From the NCBI GenBank assembly GCA_902727895.1, contig CACVAP010000015.1:1-46787 (forward strand): a DNA stretch of 46,787 bases. The letters are read 5' to 3'. The DNA is from an uncultured Sulfurovum sp. GTDB lineage: Bacteria > Campylobacterota > Campylobacteria > Campylobacterales > Sulfurovaceae. The translations under genes and the position numbers were made by a program. Of the stretch, positions 1 to 7,161 are shown piece by piece (within the stretch, counting starts at the first letter, position 1; each line of letters starts with the position of its first letter). A model generated the notes under the pieces. It was not told the origin of the DNA. It worked only from the letters and a program-made list of their open reading frames with translations, and made no database searches.

Positions 1-79
1 CTCTATATTTCGGATGATTCTTTTTTATATCGTTTAAATTAGCTTCTTCTAACTTATTTATTTTCTCTACTCTTTTCAT
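1..79 (-). CDS. Start of an unknown protein, cut by the window edge
   Basis: An open reading frame begins with ATG at 77-79 and runs left off the window, giving 26 residues that start MKRVEKINKLEEANLNDI. The visible part is Lys/Glu-rich and probably helical. It is too short to name. The leader has no clear ribosome binding site, so the start is uncertain. It lies just downstream, on the same strand, of a truncated DsbA-family gene, so it may be the gene at the junction of an old deletion or insertion. Confidence 0.35.
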   Translation of the reverse strand, partial: MKRVEKINKLEEANLNDIKKNHPKYR

Positions 80-146
80 TCTGATATTTTATCTTATTTT
101 GAATTTAATTTTAGGTAGGTACTTATAACCTAGCTGTGCTGCTGTT

Positions 147-284
147 CTACGTAATATGAAGTCCACCGACTAGCAATGAAAATTTATAGTTTTCAGAGTG
201 CTGTTCTCTTAGCTCTTTTATAATAGGGTGAAAACCCCAACACCATGAACACATTGGGTCGATTACGAAGATTAGGTGGGGCAT
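147..284 (-). pseudogene. 5' fragment of a DsbA-family (CSWC thioredoxin-like) gene
   Basis: The 45 codons from ATG at 282-284 to TAG at 147-149 include MPHLIFVIDPMCSWCWGF near the N-terminus and a later LLVGGLHIT. The pair DPMCSWCWGF and LLVGGL is the start of DsbA-family disulfide isomerase-like proteins, which are normally about 200 residues. The reading frame then stops, and nothing that continues the thioredoxin/DsbA fold follows before the next ATG at 79. An AAAGGA ribosome binding site sits 8 nt before the start, so the gene's own promoter end is intact and its 3' three quarters are lost. I infer a truncated, probably dead gene. Confidence 0.6.
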
Positions 285-386
285 GATGGTTTTCCTTTAA
301 TGTAATTATAAAAGGGAGTATATCAAAAATGCTAAAGTAAACTTTAACATTTTTAGTTTTAGATATTATTCATTCAAAGGCAAAAG

Positions 387-644
387 CTATTTTATAGAAC
401 AGTTTTCTTTCATAGCATCTCTAAAGATACTAAAAAAACTATACATTGGTCCATCTTTTTGAAAACAATTTAGTTCACTAAGACAGTTACCATCTTCACA
501 GGTCTCTCCCGATTCGGTTTTAATCTCTGAGAGATTCCAACTAGATTTAGGGGTATCATTTGTAGTGTCAGGATTGATTGTACTCGAATCAGCATAAGCG
601 ATACCGAATAAAAATAGACTTAGAAATAAGATTTTTTTCATCAT
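387..644 (-). CDS. Small secreted hypothetical protein, four cysteines
   Basis: An 85-residue protein of unknown function. Residues 1-18 (MMKKILFLSLFLFGIAYA) form a clear Sec signal peptide with an A-Y-A cleavage site, so the mature product is a periplasmic or secreted peptide of about 67 residues. It carries four cysteines (CEDGNC, then C, then one near the C-terminus), enough for two disulfides, and is otherwise Ser/Thr/Glu-rich. GGAG lies 6 nt before the first of two adjacent ATG codons; either could be used. No family was recognised. Confidence 0.6.
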   Translation of the reverse strand: MMKKILFLSLFLFGIAYADSSTINPDTTNDTPKSSWNLSEIKTESGETCEDGNCLSELNCFQKDGPMYSFFSIFRDAMKENCSIK

Positions 645-992
645 TTAAGACTCCATATTTTTGATTCTATAATATATGAATATCGAAGAATAAAATAGAG
701 TGATTTTGTTTATTGATAGTATTTAAATGTTAATATGATGTGCTAATTTAAATTTATACAACTAGTATCAAGAAGGATAAGTTAAAATAGAAGTATGAAA
801 AATATAATTTAGTATTGTTTGAGAGCTTTACTTTTCAGCTTATGCTTTGGGTGAGGAAGAGATAAGAGTGGTAGAGGGAAAGTAATACTCTAACAAGCTT
901 TTAGACTATAGGAATGTTGAATAAATTCATCAAGAATTAACATTTAAAGAGTTGAAATAATTTTACTCGTTAAAGTGTAATTATTATAAGCC
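645..992. other. Intergenic stretch with a possible decayed secreted-protein gene
   Basis: This 348-nt gap separates the divergently arranged small secreted protein and hicA. No intact gene is seen. From about 795 to 924 on the plus strand there are open pieces in shifted frames: an ATG-AAA start, a piece reading FSAYALGEEEIRVVEGK (like the end of a signal peptide plus a mature start), and after one stop YSNKLLDYRNVE. This resembles a broken small secreted-protein gene, but the evidence is weak. The rest is AT-rich promoter-like DNA. Confidence 0.25.
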
Positions 993-1199
993 ATGAAAAA
1001 TAATCCAAAAGATGTACGATTTGAAGACTTGAAAAAGTTACTAGTCTCTCATGGGTATGAACCCAATAATACAGGTGGTAGCCATTGGGTTTTTAGAAAA
1101 GATGGCTGTAGTGATGAAGTAGTACCATATAAAAAACCTGTCAAGGCATATTATGTCATTCGGGCATTAAAATCTTTAGGAGTTTACGATGAAGAATAA
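993..1199 (+). CDS. hicA: HicA-family mRNA interferase toxin
   Basis: A 68-residue double-stranded-RNA-binding-fold toxin. The family cleaves mRNA during translation inhibition and is neutralised by HicB. The features seen are the short length, the DLKKLLVSHGYE helix, the GGSHWVFRK strand with the catalytic-position His31, and VVPYKKPVKAYYVIRALK at the C-terminus, all typical of HicA/YcfA. It precedes and overlaps hicB by 11 bp, the usual toxin-first order. No Shine-Dalgarno sequence precedes the ATG; a TATTAT box at 982-987 would place transcription start at or next to the ATG, so the message may be leaderless. Confidence 0.85.
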   Translation: MKNNPKDVRFEDLKKLLVSHGYEPNNTGGSHWVFRKDGCSDEVVPYKKPVKAYYVIRALKSLGVYDEE

Positions 1200-1545
1200 A
1201 GCTTATTATTTAAATTTAGAGTATGGTATAGCGACTCGAAATCTTTCAGAAGAGGAAGGTGGAGGTATTTTGGCATATTATACAGATTTACCATTTGTAG
1301 CAGGAGATGGAGAGAATATTGAGGAAGCAATTACTGATGCAAAATCTGCGTTTGCTTGTTATGTAGAGGTGGCACTAGAGAAGGGTGATGTTATAAAGGA
1401 GCCTTCGCATCTTATGAAAAGTAAAAGAATCAACATAACCGTACCTCTTTATGCCCTTGAACAAATCGACAAGTATGCGAAACATCATAACATGAATAGA
1501 AGTACTTTTTTAGTAGAAAGTGCGTTACAGAGGGTTGGGATATAG
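1189..1545 (+). CDS. hicB: HicB-family antitoxin with RHH DNA-binding tail
   Basis: A 118-residue antitoxin. Residues 1 to about 70 form the partially degraded RNase H-like HicB fold (LNLEYG...GGILAYYTDLPFVAGDGENIEEAITDAKSAF), which binds and blocks HicA. Residues from about 85 to the end (KRINITVPLYALEQIDKYA, then MNRSTFLVESALQR) form a ribbon-helix-helix domain, used in this family for autorepression of the operon. The start ATG lies within the last codons of hicA, so translation is coupled. Downstream is a convergent iron-sulfur subunit gene. The pair sits next to gene debris, consistent with horizontal gain. Confidence 0.87.
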   Translation: MKNKAYYLNLEYGIATRNLSEEEGGGILAYYTDLPFVAGDGENIEEAITDAKSAFACYVEVALEKGDVIKEPSHLMKSKRINITVPLYALEQIDKYAKHHNMNRSTFLVESALQRVGI

Positions 1546-1563
1546 GTTAAACTATACTTTAAC

Positions 1564-1601
1564 AAATTCCAAATATATACAAAACTATACTTTTGGAATT
1601 T
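1564..1601. terminator. Inverted repeat between convergent hicB and iron-sulfur subunit gene
   Basis: AAATTCCAAA at 1564-1573 is perfectly complementary to TTTGGAATTT at 1592-1601, with an 18-nt loop. It lies between two convergent genes, where a bidirectional terminator is expected. The stem is AT-rich and the loop is long, so it would be a weak one. The motif AACTATACTT occurs twice here, just before the hairpin and within its loop. Confidence 0.4.
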
Positions 1602-1616
1602 TCTAGAATAGAACGA

Positions 1617-2297
1617 TTAAAATCCACCAAAATCCATAGCCTGATAATTCGGATCCATATAACCCAATTGTGAGGCAGTCATTCGTAACATATTAATATC
1701 CATCTTTGGGTCAATATCTTGTGGACATACGGCTGTACACTCTCCACATAAAGTACAATCCCAAATACCATTTGACTGAACATTTGCAATGGTTGTAGCT
1801 ATGTCTGATTCTCTAGCATCTGCTGTGTAACGGTAAACACGGGTTAAAGCAAAAGGTCCCATGAAGTCTGGGTTAACAGCTAAGACGGGACAAGCAGAGT
1901 AACAGGCATCACAAAGTATGCAGTCTGTTTGTTTCTCTATTGCAGAGACATTTTCTTGCGTTATGGCTACTTCTTGTGATGCTTGTAACCATGCTGTTGA
2001 AGCTTTGAGTGTTTCTTTTGCTTTTTCTTTGTTTACTTTTAAGTCGCGTTGTACTTCATGGTAGTTTAGAGGCTCTATAAGGTCGCCATCTTGTACTTTG
2101 TAAGAACAAGCTAGGACTTCTTTTCCATTTACTCTCATGGCACACGTTCCACAAACACCTGAACGACAATTTGAGGAGAAAGTTAAAGAGTTGTCAATGT
2201 TGTTTTTGATGTGGAAGAGGGACTTTAGTAAGGTACTGTTTTCTGATGGGATTTCAAATTCTTCTGTTTCATTGGTTCTTTTGATTCTTATTTGCAT
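1617..2297 (-). CDS. Fumarate reductase/succinate dehydrogenase iron-sulfur subunit
   Basis: A 226-residue electron-transfer subunit of the FrdB/SdhB family. The N-terminal ferredoxin-like part has the 2Fe-2S ligands in SSNCRSGVCGTCAMRVNG plus a later Cys (EVLAC). The C-terminal part has two cysteine clusters, DCILCDACYSACP and DCTLCGECTAVCP, for the 4Fe-4S and 3Fe-4S centres. Its start overlaps the end of the flavoprotein gene by 10 bp, so the two are translated together. No membrane anchor or CCG-domain third subunit follows: the next gene, hicB, is convergent. How electrons reach the membrane quinone pool is therefore not visible here. Confidence 0.88.
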   Translation of the reverse strand: MQIRIKRTNETEEFEIPSENSTLLKSLFHIKNNIDNSLTFSSNCRSGVCGTCAMRVNGKEVLACSYKVQDGDLIEPLNYHEVQRDLKVNKEKAKETLKASTAWLQASQEVAITQENVSAIEKQTDCILCDACYSACPVLAVNPDFMGPFALTRVYRYTADARESDIATTIANVQSNGIWDCTLCGECTAVCPQDIDPKMDINMLRMTASQLGYMDPNYQAMDFGGF

Positions 2298-3910
2298 TCG
2301 TTTATTACCTTTACCAATTTGTTTTGTAAAACGTTCTCTTCTATCCAGTAGACTGAATGGGCTTTGTAAAGCTTGTCATCTTTGCTTGGAAAGGCTGTTT
2401 TAAAGTGTGCTCCACGGCTTTCGTCTCTAACTAGGGCTGCGTCTAAAACTACTTCACCGATTTCTAACATGTTTTGAAACTGTAAAAACTCTACTAGATT
2501 TGTGTTGTTTTCTTTGTTCTTGTCACCTATGCCCATGTTGTCTAGGTCTGCTTTTATGACTCTTAGTTCATTGAGTAGGTTGTTTAGTTGGGTGTTGTCT
2601 CGGACTATTCCAGCGTGTTGGTAGAATTTTTTACCCAGTTCATCTTGGATTTGATAGAAGTTCTGTTCCCATGGGTATTCTTCGAGTAATCCTTGGATGT
2701 ATTCTTGGTTGTTGGTTAGTTGGTTTTGGTTTTCAATGTCGGTGCGATGGCAATCGCACCCTACGGCGTTGGTTCCTGCTTTTCTTCCTAGGCTTACAAT
2801 TTCTAAGAGAGAGTTTCCTCCTAGTCTGTTGGCTCCGTGAACTTTGGCATTTGAGCATTCACCCACAGCGTAACAGTTTTTTAAACCTGTTACTTCTAGG
2901 TTTTCATTGACATCTATCCCACCCATACTGTAATGGGCTACAGGTTTTATGGGAACTAGTTCTTTAGCTGGATCTACATTTTCATGAAGTTTACAGAGTC
3001 GGACTTCTTGTGGCATGAGTTTTAAGAGTTTTTCTTCACCTAAGTGTCTTAAGTCTAAAAATACTTCTTCGCCATTTGTTATTTGTTCTGCAATGGCTCT
3101 GGCTACTACATCTCTAGGTAGAAGTTCATCTATGAAGCGTTCTTCTTTAGCGTTTACTAAGTATCCACCTTCACCTCTGGCACTTTCACTTATAAGGGTA
3201 GAAGAACCTTTTAGGGCTGTTGGGTGGAACTGTACAAACTCCATGTCGCTTAGGCTTCCACCAGCACGGAGTACAGCAGCTATGCCATCTCCTGTTGCTC
3301 CTTCAGAGTTGGTGGTGTAGTTCTTGTAAAGACTTGCGTAACCACCTGTGGCGATGATGGTGGCTTTTGCTCTTATCTCTTTCACTTCTCCTGTGACAAT
3401 GTCTAAGAAAATTGCACCGAGTACAGTTTTTTCTTCTACGATGAGGTTAAGAAGAAAATATTCTTCTCTCATTTCAATGCCTTCTTTTAAACAGTTGTCA
3501 TAAAGGGTGTGGAGTATTTTAAGTCCTGTGTAGTCTTGGGCATAACACGCACGTTTTGAAGAAGCACCACCCAGTTGTCTTTGGGCTACTTTAGATTCTT
3601 CTGTTCTGTCAAAAGAAACTCCCAACTTGTCTAACCATGCAATACTTTTGGGTGCGTCTTCACAAAGTTGTTTTACCATGTTTTGGTTAGAGAGTGAATG
3701 AGCAGATTTAAGAGTGTCTTCCATGTGGGCTTGTGTTGAGTCGGGAGTTACATTTCCAAGAGCAGCATTCATACCACCTTGTGCCATGCTGGTTTGTGAA
3801 GCTGTAGGGTAGCTTTTACCTACTACTAAGAGGTTTGCACCTTCTTGTTTGGCAGAAAGGGCAGCAGAGAGTCCTGCACCACCTGAGCCAATGATTAATA
3901 TATCTAACAT
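2288..3910 (-). CDS. Fumarate reductase/succinate dehydrogenase flavoprotein subunit
   Basis: A 540-residue FAD-dependent subunit that would interconvert fumarate and succinate. Visible motifs are the dinucleotide-binding GSGGAG at 8-13, QFHPTAL, the catalytic-arginine region ESARGEGGYLVN, HYSMGGIDVN, and GECSNAKVHGANRLGGNSLLE near residue 370. It is about 50 residues shorter than typical SdhA. The position of the histidine that carries covalent FAD in E. coli FrdA is Gln39 here (PTASQTSMAQGG), so FAD is probably bound non-covalently, as in L-aspartate oxidase. The partner iron-sulfur gene overlaps its end, which argues against L-aspartate oxidase. There is no Tat or Sec signal, so it should act on the cytoplasmic side. 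GGAG precedes the ATG. Confidence 0.85.
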   Translation of the reverse strand: MLDILIIGSGGAGLSAALSAKQEGANLLVVGKSYPTASQTSMAQGGMNAALGNVTPDSTQAHMEDTLKSAHSLSNQNMVKQLCEDAPKSIAWLDKLGVSFDRTEESKVAQRQLGGASSKRACYAQDYTGLKILHTLYDNCLKEGIEMREEYFLLNLIVEEKTVLGAIFLDIVTGEVKEIRAKATIIATGGYASLYKNYTTNSEGATGDGIAAVLRAGGSLSDMEFVQFHPTALKGSSTLISESARGEGGYLVNAKEERFIDELLPRDVVARAIAEQITNGEEVFLDLRHLGEEKLLKLMPQEVRLCKLHENVDPAKELVPIKPVAHYSMGGIDVNENLEVTGLKNCYAVGECSNAKVHGANRLGGNSLLEIVSLGRKAGTNAVGCDCHRTDIENQNQLTNNQEYIQGLLEEYPWEQNFYQIQDELGKKFYQHAGIVRDNTQLNNLLNELRVIKADLDNMGIGDKNKENNTNLVEFLQFQNMLEIGEVVLDAALVRDESRGAHFKTAFPSKDDKLYKAHSVYWIEENVLQNKLVKVINECK

Positions 3911-4257
3911 AAATTCTCCAAAAGAGGTTTTAGGTAAAATATCTTATATGTGCTTTGATTTTGGTTGAGGGGATGAGATGTTCAAGCTTTTAATCATAAA
4001 AGGAGGGAGGGATGAAAAAAAATGTTTGTTACTATGGCTTGAACACCTCAACAGAATATAAATATTTAGTTATTTATCAAAAGGAGTCTGTATTTAAAGT
4101 TATATCCTGTTAAGAAAATTATAGCACATAAAATTAAAATAAATACTAGTTTTAGATAAAAAATTTAAGTTTATTTTAATATTATAGTATTATAAAATAC
4201 AGTGTATTTATTATTGTTAACTTAAAAATCATATCTGTTCTATTCTATTTTTTATGG
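3911..4257. other. Intergenic region with long imperfect inverted repeat and mini-ORF
   Basis: This 347-nt gap lies between the flavoprotein gene and the 2-hydroxyacid dehydrogenase gene, both on the minus strand. The right arm GCTTGAACACCTCAAC at 4037-4052 pairs with the left arm 3964-3987, which is its reverse complement interrupted by an 8-nt insertion (3971-3978). Inside the loop is a very strong ribosome binding site (AGGAGGGAGG, 4001-4010) followed by a plus-strand 33-codon ORF at 4012-4113 beginning MKKNVCYYGLNTSTEYKY. The rest is very AT-rich. Whether the small ORF is expressed is unknown. Confidence 0.4.
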
Positions 4258-5193
4258 CTAATTATCTTCTAAATATGACTCAATGTTTTGAATAATCCCC
4301 TCTAAAAGTCTCTGTCTTGCCTCTAAACTTGCCCAAGCCAAATGAGGAGTAATGAGTAAGTGGTCAAGGTTATCTATGGCTAATAAAGGATTGTTTTCTT
4401 CTATAGGCTCTTTAGTCAGTACATCTAGTCCAGCATAAAGAGGACGTTTGTTAAGTTCAGCAGCTAAGTCATCTTCGTTAATGATTCCACCTCTACCAAG
4501 GTTTAGTAAAATACTATTGTCTTTTAAGTATGCTAGATTAGAGGCATTGAGGAGGTTGTTAGTTTGTTCATTAAGTGGACAATGAATAGAAATAATGTCA
4601 CAAGTAGCCAATAGGTCATCAAGTTCGCAGTGGTGGTAGTCATTGATGAGGTTCTTTCCTGAAGTCGAATGGTAGTGAACCTTTACGCCAAAGTTTTCAG
4701 CCATTTTGGCAACTTCTTTACCAATGGTTCCAAGACCAATAATCCCCCATGTTTTAGTTGAGAGTTCAGAGAAAGGCTGAGAAACATCCGTAAATAGACC
4801 AGATTCAGACCAAGCTTTACTTTTAACCTGTCGGTTGTAGTACTCTAGTTTCTCAAGTAGATAAAACATCATGGAAAAGGTATGTTGGACTACAGAAGGT
4901 GTTGAGTATCCTGTAACATTTTTTACAGGGATATTTAATGCTTTAGCAGCTTCTAAATCTACATTGTTCATACCTGTAGCTGCAATACAAATGAGTTTTA
5001 AGTTAGCTGATTGTTCCATCATCTCTTTTGTAATCACAACTTTGTTGGTGATGATGACTTGAGCATCTTGTATACGTTCTAAAGTTTCGTCTTTACTCGT
5101 AGTAGGAAAGCTTGTTACTTCTCCAAAGTTAGACAAAGCACTTAAGTCTATGTCATCTCCCAATGTTTTTTGGTCTAGTAGTACAATGTTCAT
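4258..5193 (-). CDS. D-isomer-specific 2-hydroxyacid dehydrogenase (HprA-like)
   Basis: A 311-residue NAD(P)H-dependent oxidoreductase of the glycerate/hydroxypyruvate/lactate dehydrogenase family. The Rossmann motif GLGTIGKEVAKMAENFG lies near residue 152. The catalytic residues are Arg in NLGRGGIINE, Glu in LTKEPIEENNPLL and His in TPHLAWAS. The overall pattern is closest to glycerate dehydrogenase (HprA), which reduces hydroxypyruvate, but substrate cannot be fixed by eye. It starts 14 nt after the DUF4153 membrane-protein gene on the same strand, so they are probably co-transcribed. AAGGGG precedes the start. Confidence 0.85.
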   Translation of the reverse strand: MNIVLLDQKTLGDDIDLSALSNFGEVTSFPTTSKDETLERIQDAQVIITNKVVITKEMMEQSANLKLICIAATGMNNVDLEAAKALNIPVKNVTGYSTPSVVQHTFSMMFYLLEKLEYYNRQVKSKAWSESGLFTDVSQPFSELSTKTWGIIGLGTIGKEVAKMAENFGVKVHYHSTSGKNLINDYHHCELDDLLATCDIISIHCPLNEQTNNLLNASNLAYLKDNSILLNLGRGGIINEDDLAAELNKRPLYAGLDVLTKEPIEENNPLLAIDNLDHLLITPHLAWASLEARQRLLEGIIQNIESYLEDN

Positions 5194-5207
5194 TTTAAAT
5201 TTACCCC

Positions 5208-7013
5208 TTATGGTTTTAATAATATTTGGCTTGAGAAATCAGTAATGTTTCCTTCAGGTGAAAGAATAAGTCGCTGAAAGAGTATTTTGATGTTTGTGTG
5301 GTTGTTGTCAACATTTTCATAAGTTAAAGTACTTTGATCTATGTTGGTTAAAGATTTTTTGCTTTTTATGAGCATTTTTACATAGTCAGTTAAGTCATAA
5401 GTTTTCATGTTTTGCTCATCTTGTTTGAGTGTTAGTTTGTTTTGTTTAAATGAAATGCTTAGATTTAAGTCATTAGCTTCAGTCTGTTCATCTCTGAAGG
5501 GAGGGTGTTTCCTCATGTGTTGATTGTAGTCATAGTTAATAAGACGTTCATAGCCTTTTATATCTATGCTGTTTACTTTTCTCTCAGTATAGAAGTGATG
5601 ATCTTCTTCTAAAGGTAGCCCCTTGTTACTTTGGAAACTTTTCCAGTCCCATTTATTGATGAATTTAAAGCCTAGCTCTTTGGTTGCAAAGTATGAAAAG
5701 TTGTAATGAAGATAAGGATTAGCTTTCATATTGTCTTCTGTTTTCATCTTTTTATACTTTTTTAAAATATCAGGAATAATGTTTTCAAAAGTATCTAGAC
5801 TATAATGTTTTTCAATGTATTCTAAGCCATCAGAGATTTCATACTTGTGTTTCATGTCAAGTTCTTCTGAACGTGGGTCAGCAGTTTCTATGAGTTTAAT
5901 TAGTCGTGCTGTTTGGCTTTGTTTTGTAATAGTATGTGCTGAGTATGGACCAAACTGAGAGAAAAGAATGAAAAGTGATGCAAAAAAGAAGAGCCACTTT
6001 TGTTGTGCTTTTCCAAAGAGCATAAAGTAAAGTGACATTAACGCTAACCAAAGTCCAAAGAGGGCAAGTAGATAACGGTTATAAGTAATGCCATACTCTT
6101 CAACACGCATCCAAAGTGCCATACCTAACATAATAGTTTGTAAGAAAATTGCTAACCAAATTAGACGCTGTGTTAGTGTAGACTTTTTAAGATAGGGTGT
6201 TAAAAATAAAAAACTAACAATGGCAACAAATGAAAAAGCCACAATAATCCAAGAAAGCGTTCCTGTCGGCCAAGTCATGTTTATCAAAATTTTAGCTGTG
6301 TAGGTAAAAAGAATAACAAAATAAACAATGGCAATGGGTGCTAAGATATTTTTAGAAAATAACCTTTTGAATTTTGAATAAGGACGAACTTCTAAAAAGA
6401 GTGGGTATTTTGGAATTTGAGAAAGAAAAAAGTTAACACCAAAAATACCAAAAACAATGATTGCTAATTGTTCATAGCGTATAGATTGAACATTGATATG
6501 GAAAAGTTTTTCTATGGCATAAAGGGCAGCAGCTAAACCTCCATGAACAATGATGGAAAAGAAAATGGCTGTTAAGAGTCCAAATATAACGCTTTGTGCG
6601 TACTGCCAAAAGGTGTCATTGTCACTTTTTCTAAAGATAAAAGGTGCCCAGAGAATCATACAAAAGAGCGCTGTACCTAAGAGAACATGTCTTATGCTAA
6701 TGATTAGATCTGTGTTATGTAGGTCTTGGGGTAAGATGTAGTAGTAAATCCCTAGTAAAATAAAAGCAGCTATAGGAAAGACAATAGAACGCCCTATAAG
6801 TTGGAATGCTGGAAATAAAAGCACCCCTAATGTAGCTACAAATGCAATCTTAGAAGCCATAATAGCATTTGGATTACGGTAGTCATGGTAGTCAACTAAA
6901 ACGAGCATGATAATGGTGATAAGAAATGCTGAAAAACTGGCTAAAGGAAAGCGTTTCAGGGTGCTTAAAAAAGTTTCAAGTCGGTTGTCAATTTTTTCAT
7001 AAATACTACTCAT
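5208..7013 (-). CDS. DUF4153-type polytopic membrane protein
   Basis: A 601-residue inner-membrane protein of unknown function. The first two thirds hold about a dozen hydrophobic segments, including the AALYAIEKLFHI and YNRYLLALFGLWLALMSLYF stretches typical of DUF4153. The C-terminal third, from about residue 370, is soluble, charged and rich in Tyr/Asp/Lys, and likely faces one side of the membrane. Start: AAGGAAAAAGAGC precedes the ATG. The downstream 2-hydroxyacid dehydrogenase follows after 14 nt. The family assignment is by pattern; a wider membrane-protein family is the alternative. Confidence 0.7.
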   Translation of the reverse strand: MSSIYEKIDNRLETFLSTLKRFPLASFSAFLITIIMLVLVDYHDYRNPNAIMASKIAFVATLGVLLFPAFQLIGRSIVFPIAAFILLGIYYYILPQDLHNTDLIISIRHVLLGTALFCMILWAPFIFRKSDNDTFWQYAQSVIFGLLTAIFFSIIVHGGLAAALYAIEKLFHINVQSIRYEQLAIIVFGIFGVNFFLSQIPKYPLFLEVRPYSKFKRLFSKNILAPIAIVYFVILFTYTAKILINMTWPTGTLSWIIVAFSFVAIVSFLFLTPYLKKSTLTQRLIWLAIFLQTIMLGMALWMRVEEYGITYNRYLLALFGLWLALMSLYFMLFGKAQQKWLFFFASLFILFSQFGPYSAHTITKQSQTARLIKLIETADPRSEELDMKHKYEISDGLEYIEKHYSLDTFENIIPDILKKYKKMKTEDNMKANPYLHYNFSYFATKELGFKFINKWDWKSFQSNKGLPLEEDHHFYTERKVNSIDIKGYERLINYDYNQHMRKHPPFRDEQTEANDLNLSISFKQNKLTLKQDEQNMKTYDLTDYVKMLIKSKKSLTNIDQSTLTYENVDNNHTNIKILFQRLILSPEGNITDFSSQILLKP

Positions 7014-7150
7014 GCTCTTTTTCCTTTTTTCTAATGTTTTTTATTCTTATATATGATACAAAAAATAATTAAAAATCATACTATATATTAGATATTAATT
7101 TGTAGACTTTTTAGAAAAGCTAAGTTATTAGGTCTGAAAAGGCTTTTCGC

Positions 7151-7156
7151 TATAAT
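7151..7156 (+). promoter_or_regulatory. -10 box of addB, probable leaderless promoter
   Basis: TATAAT ends 6 nt before the A of the addB ATG at 7162. Standard spacing puts transcription start on the start codon itself, and no Shine-Dalgarno sequence is present. I infer a leaderless transcript. Confidence 0.6.
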
Positions 7157-7161
7157 CTTTT

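Noticed and set aside
215-314. CTTTTATAAT and ATTATAAAAG with an inner GAAAACC/GGTTTTC looked like a nested RNA stem
   Set aside because: The segment is the start of a DsbA-family reading frame plus its promoter; the pairing is short and AT-rich.
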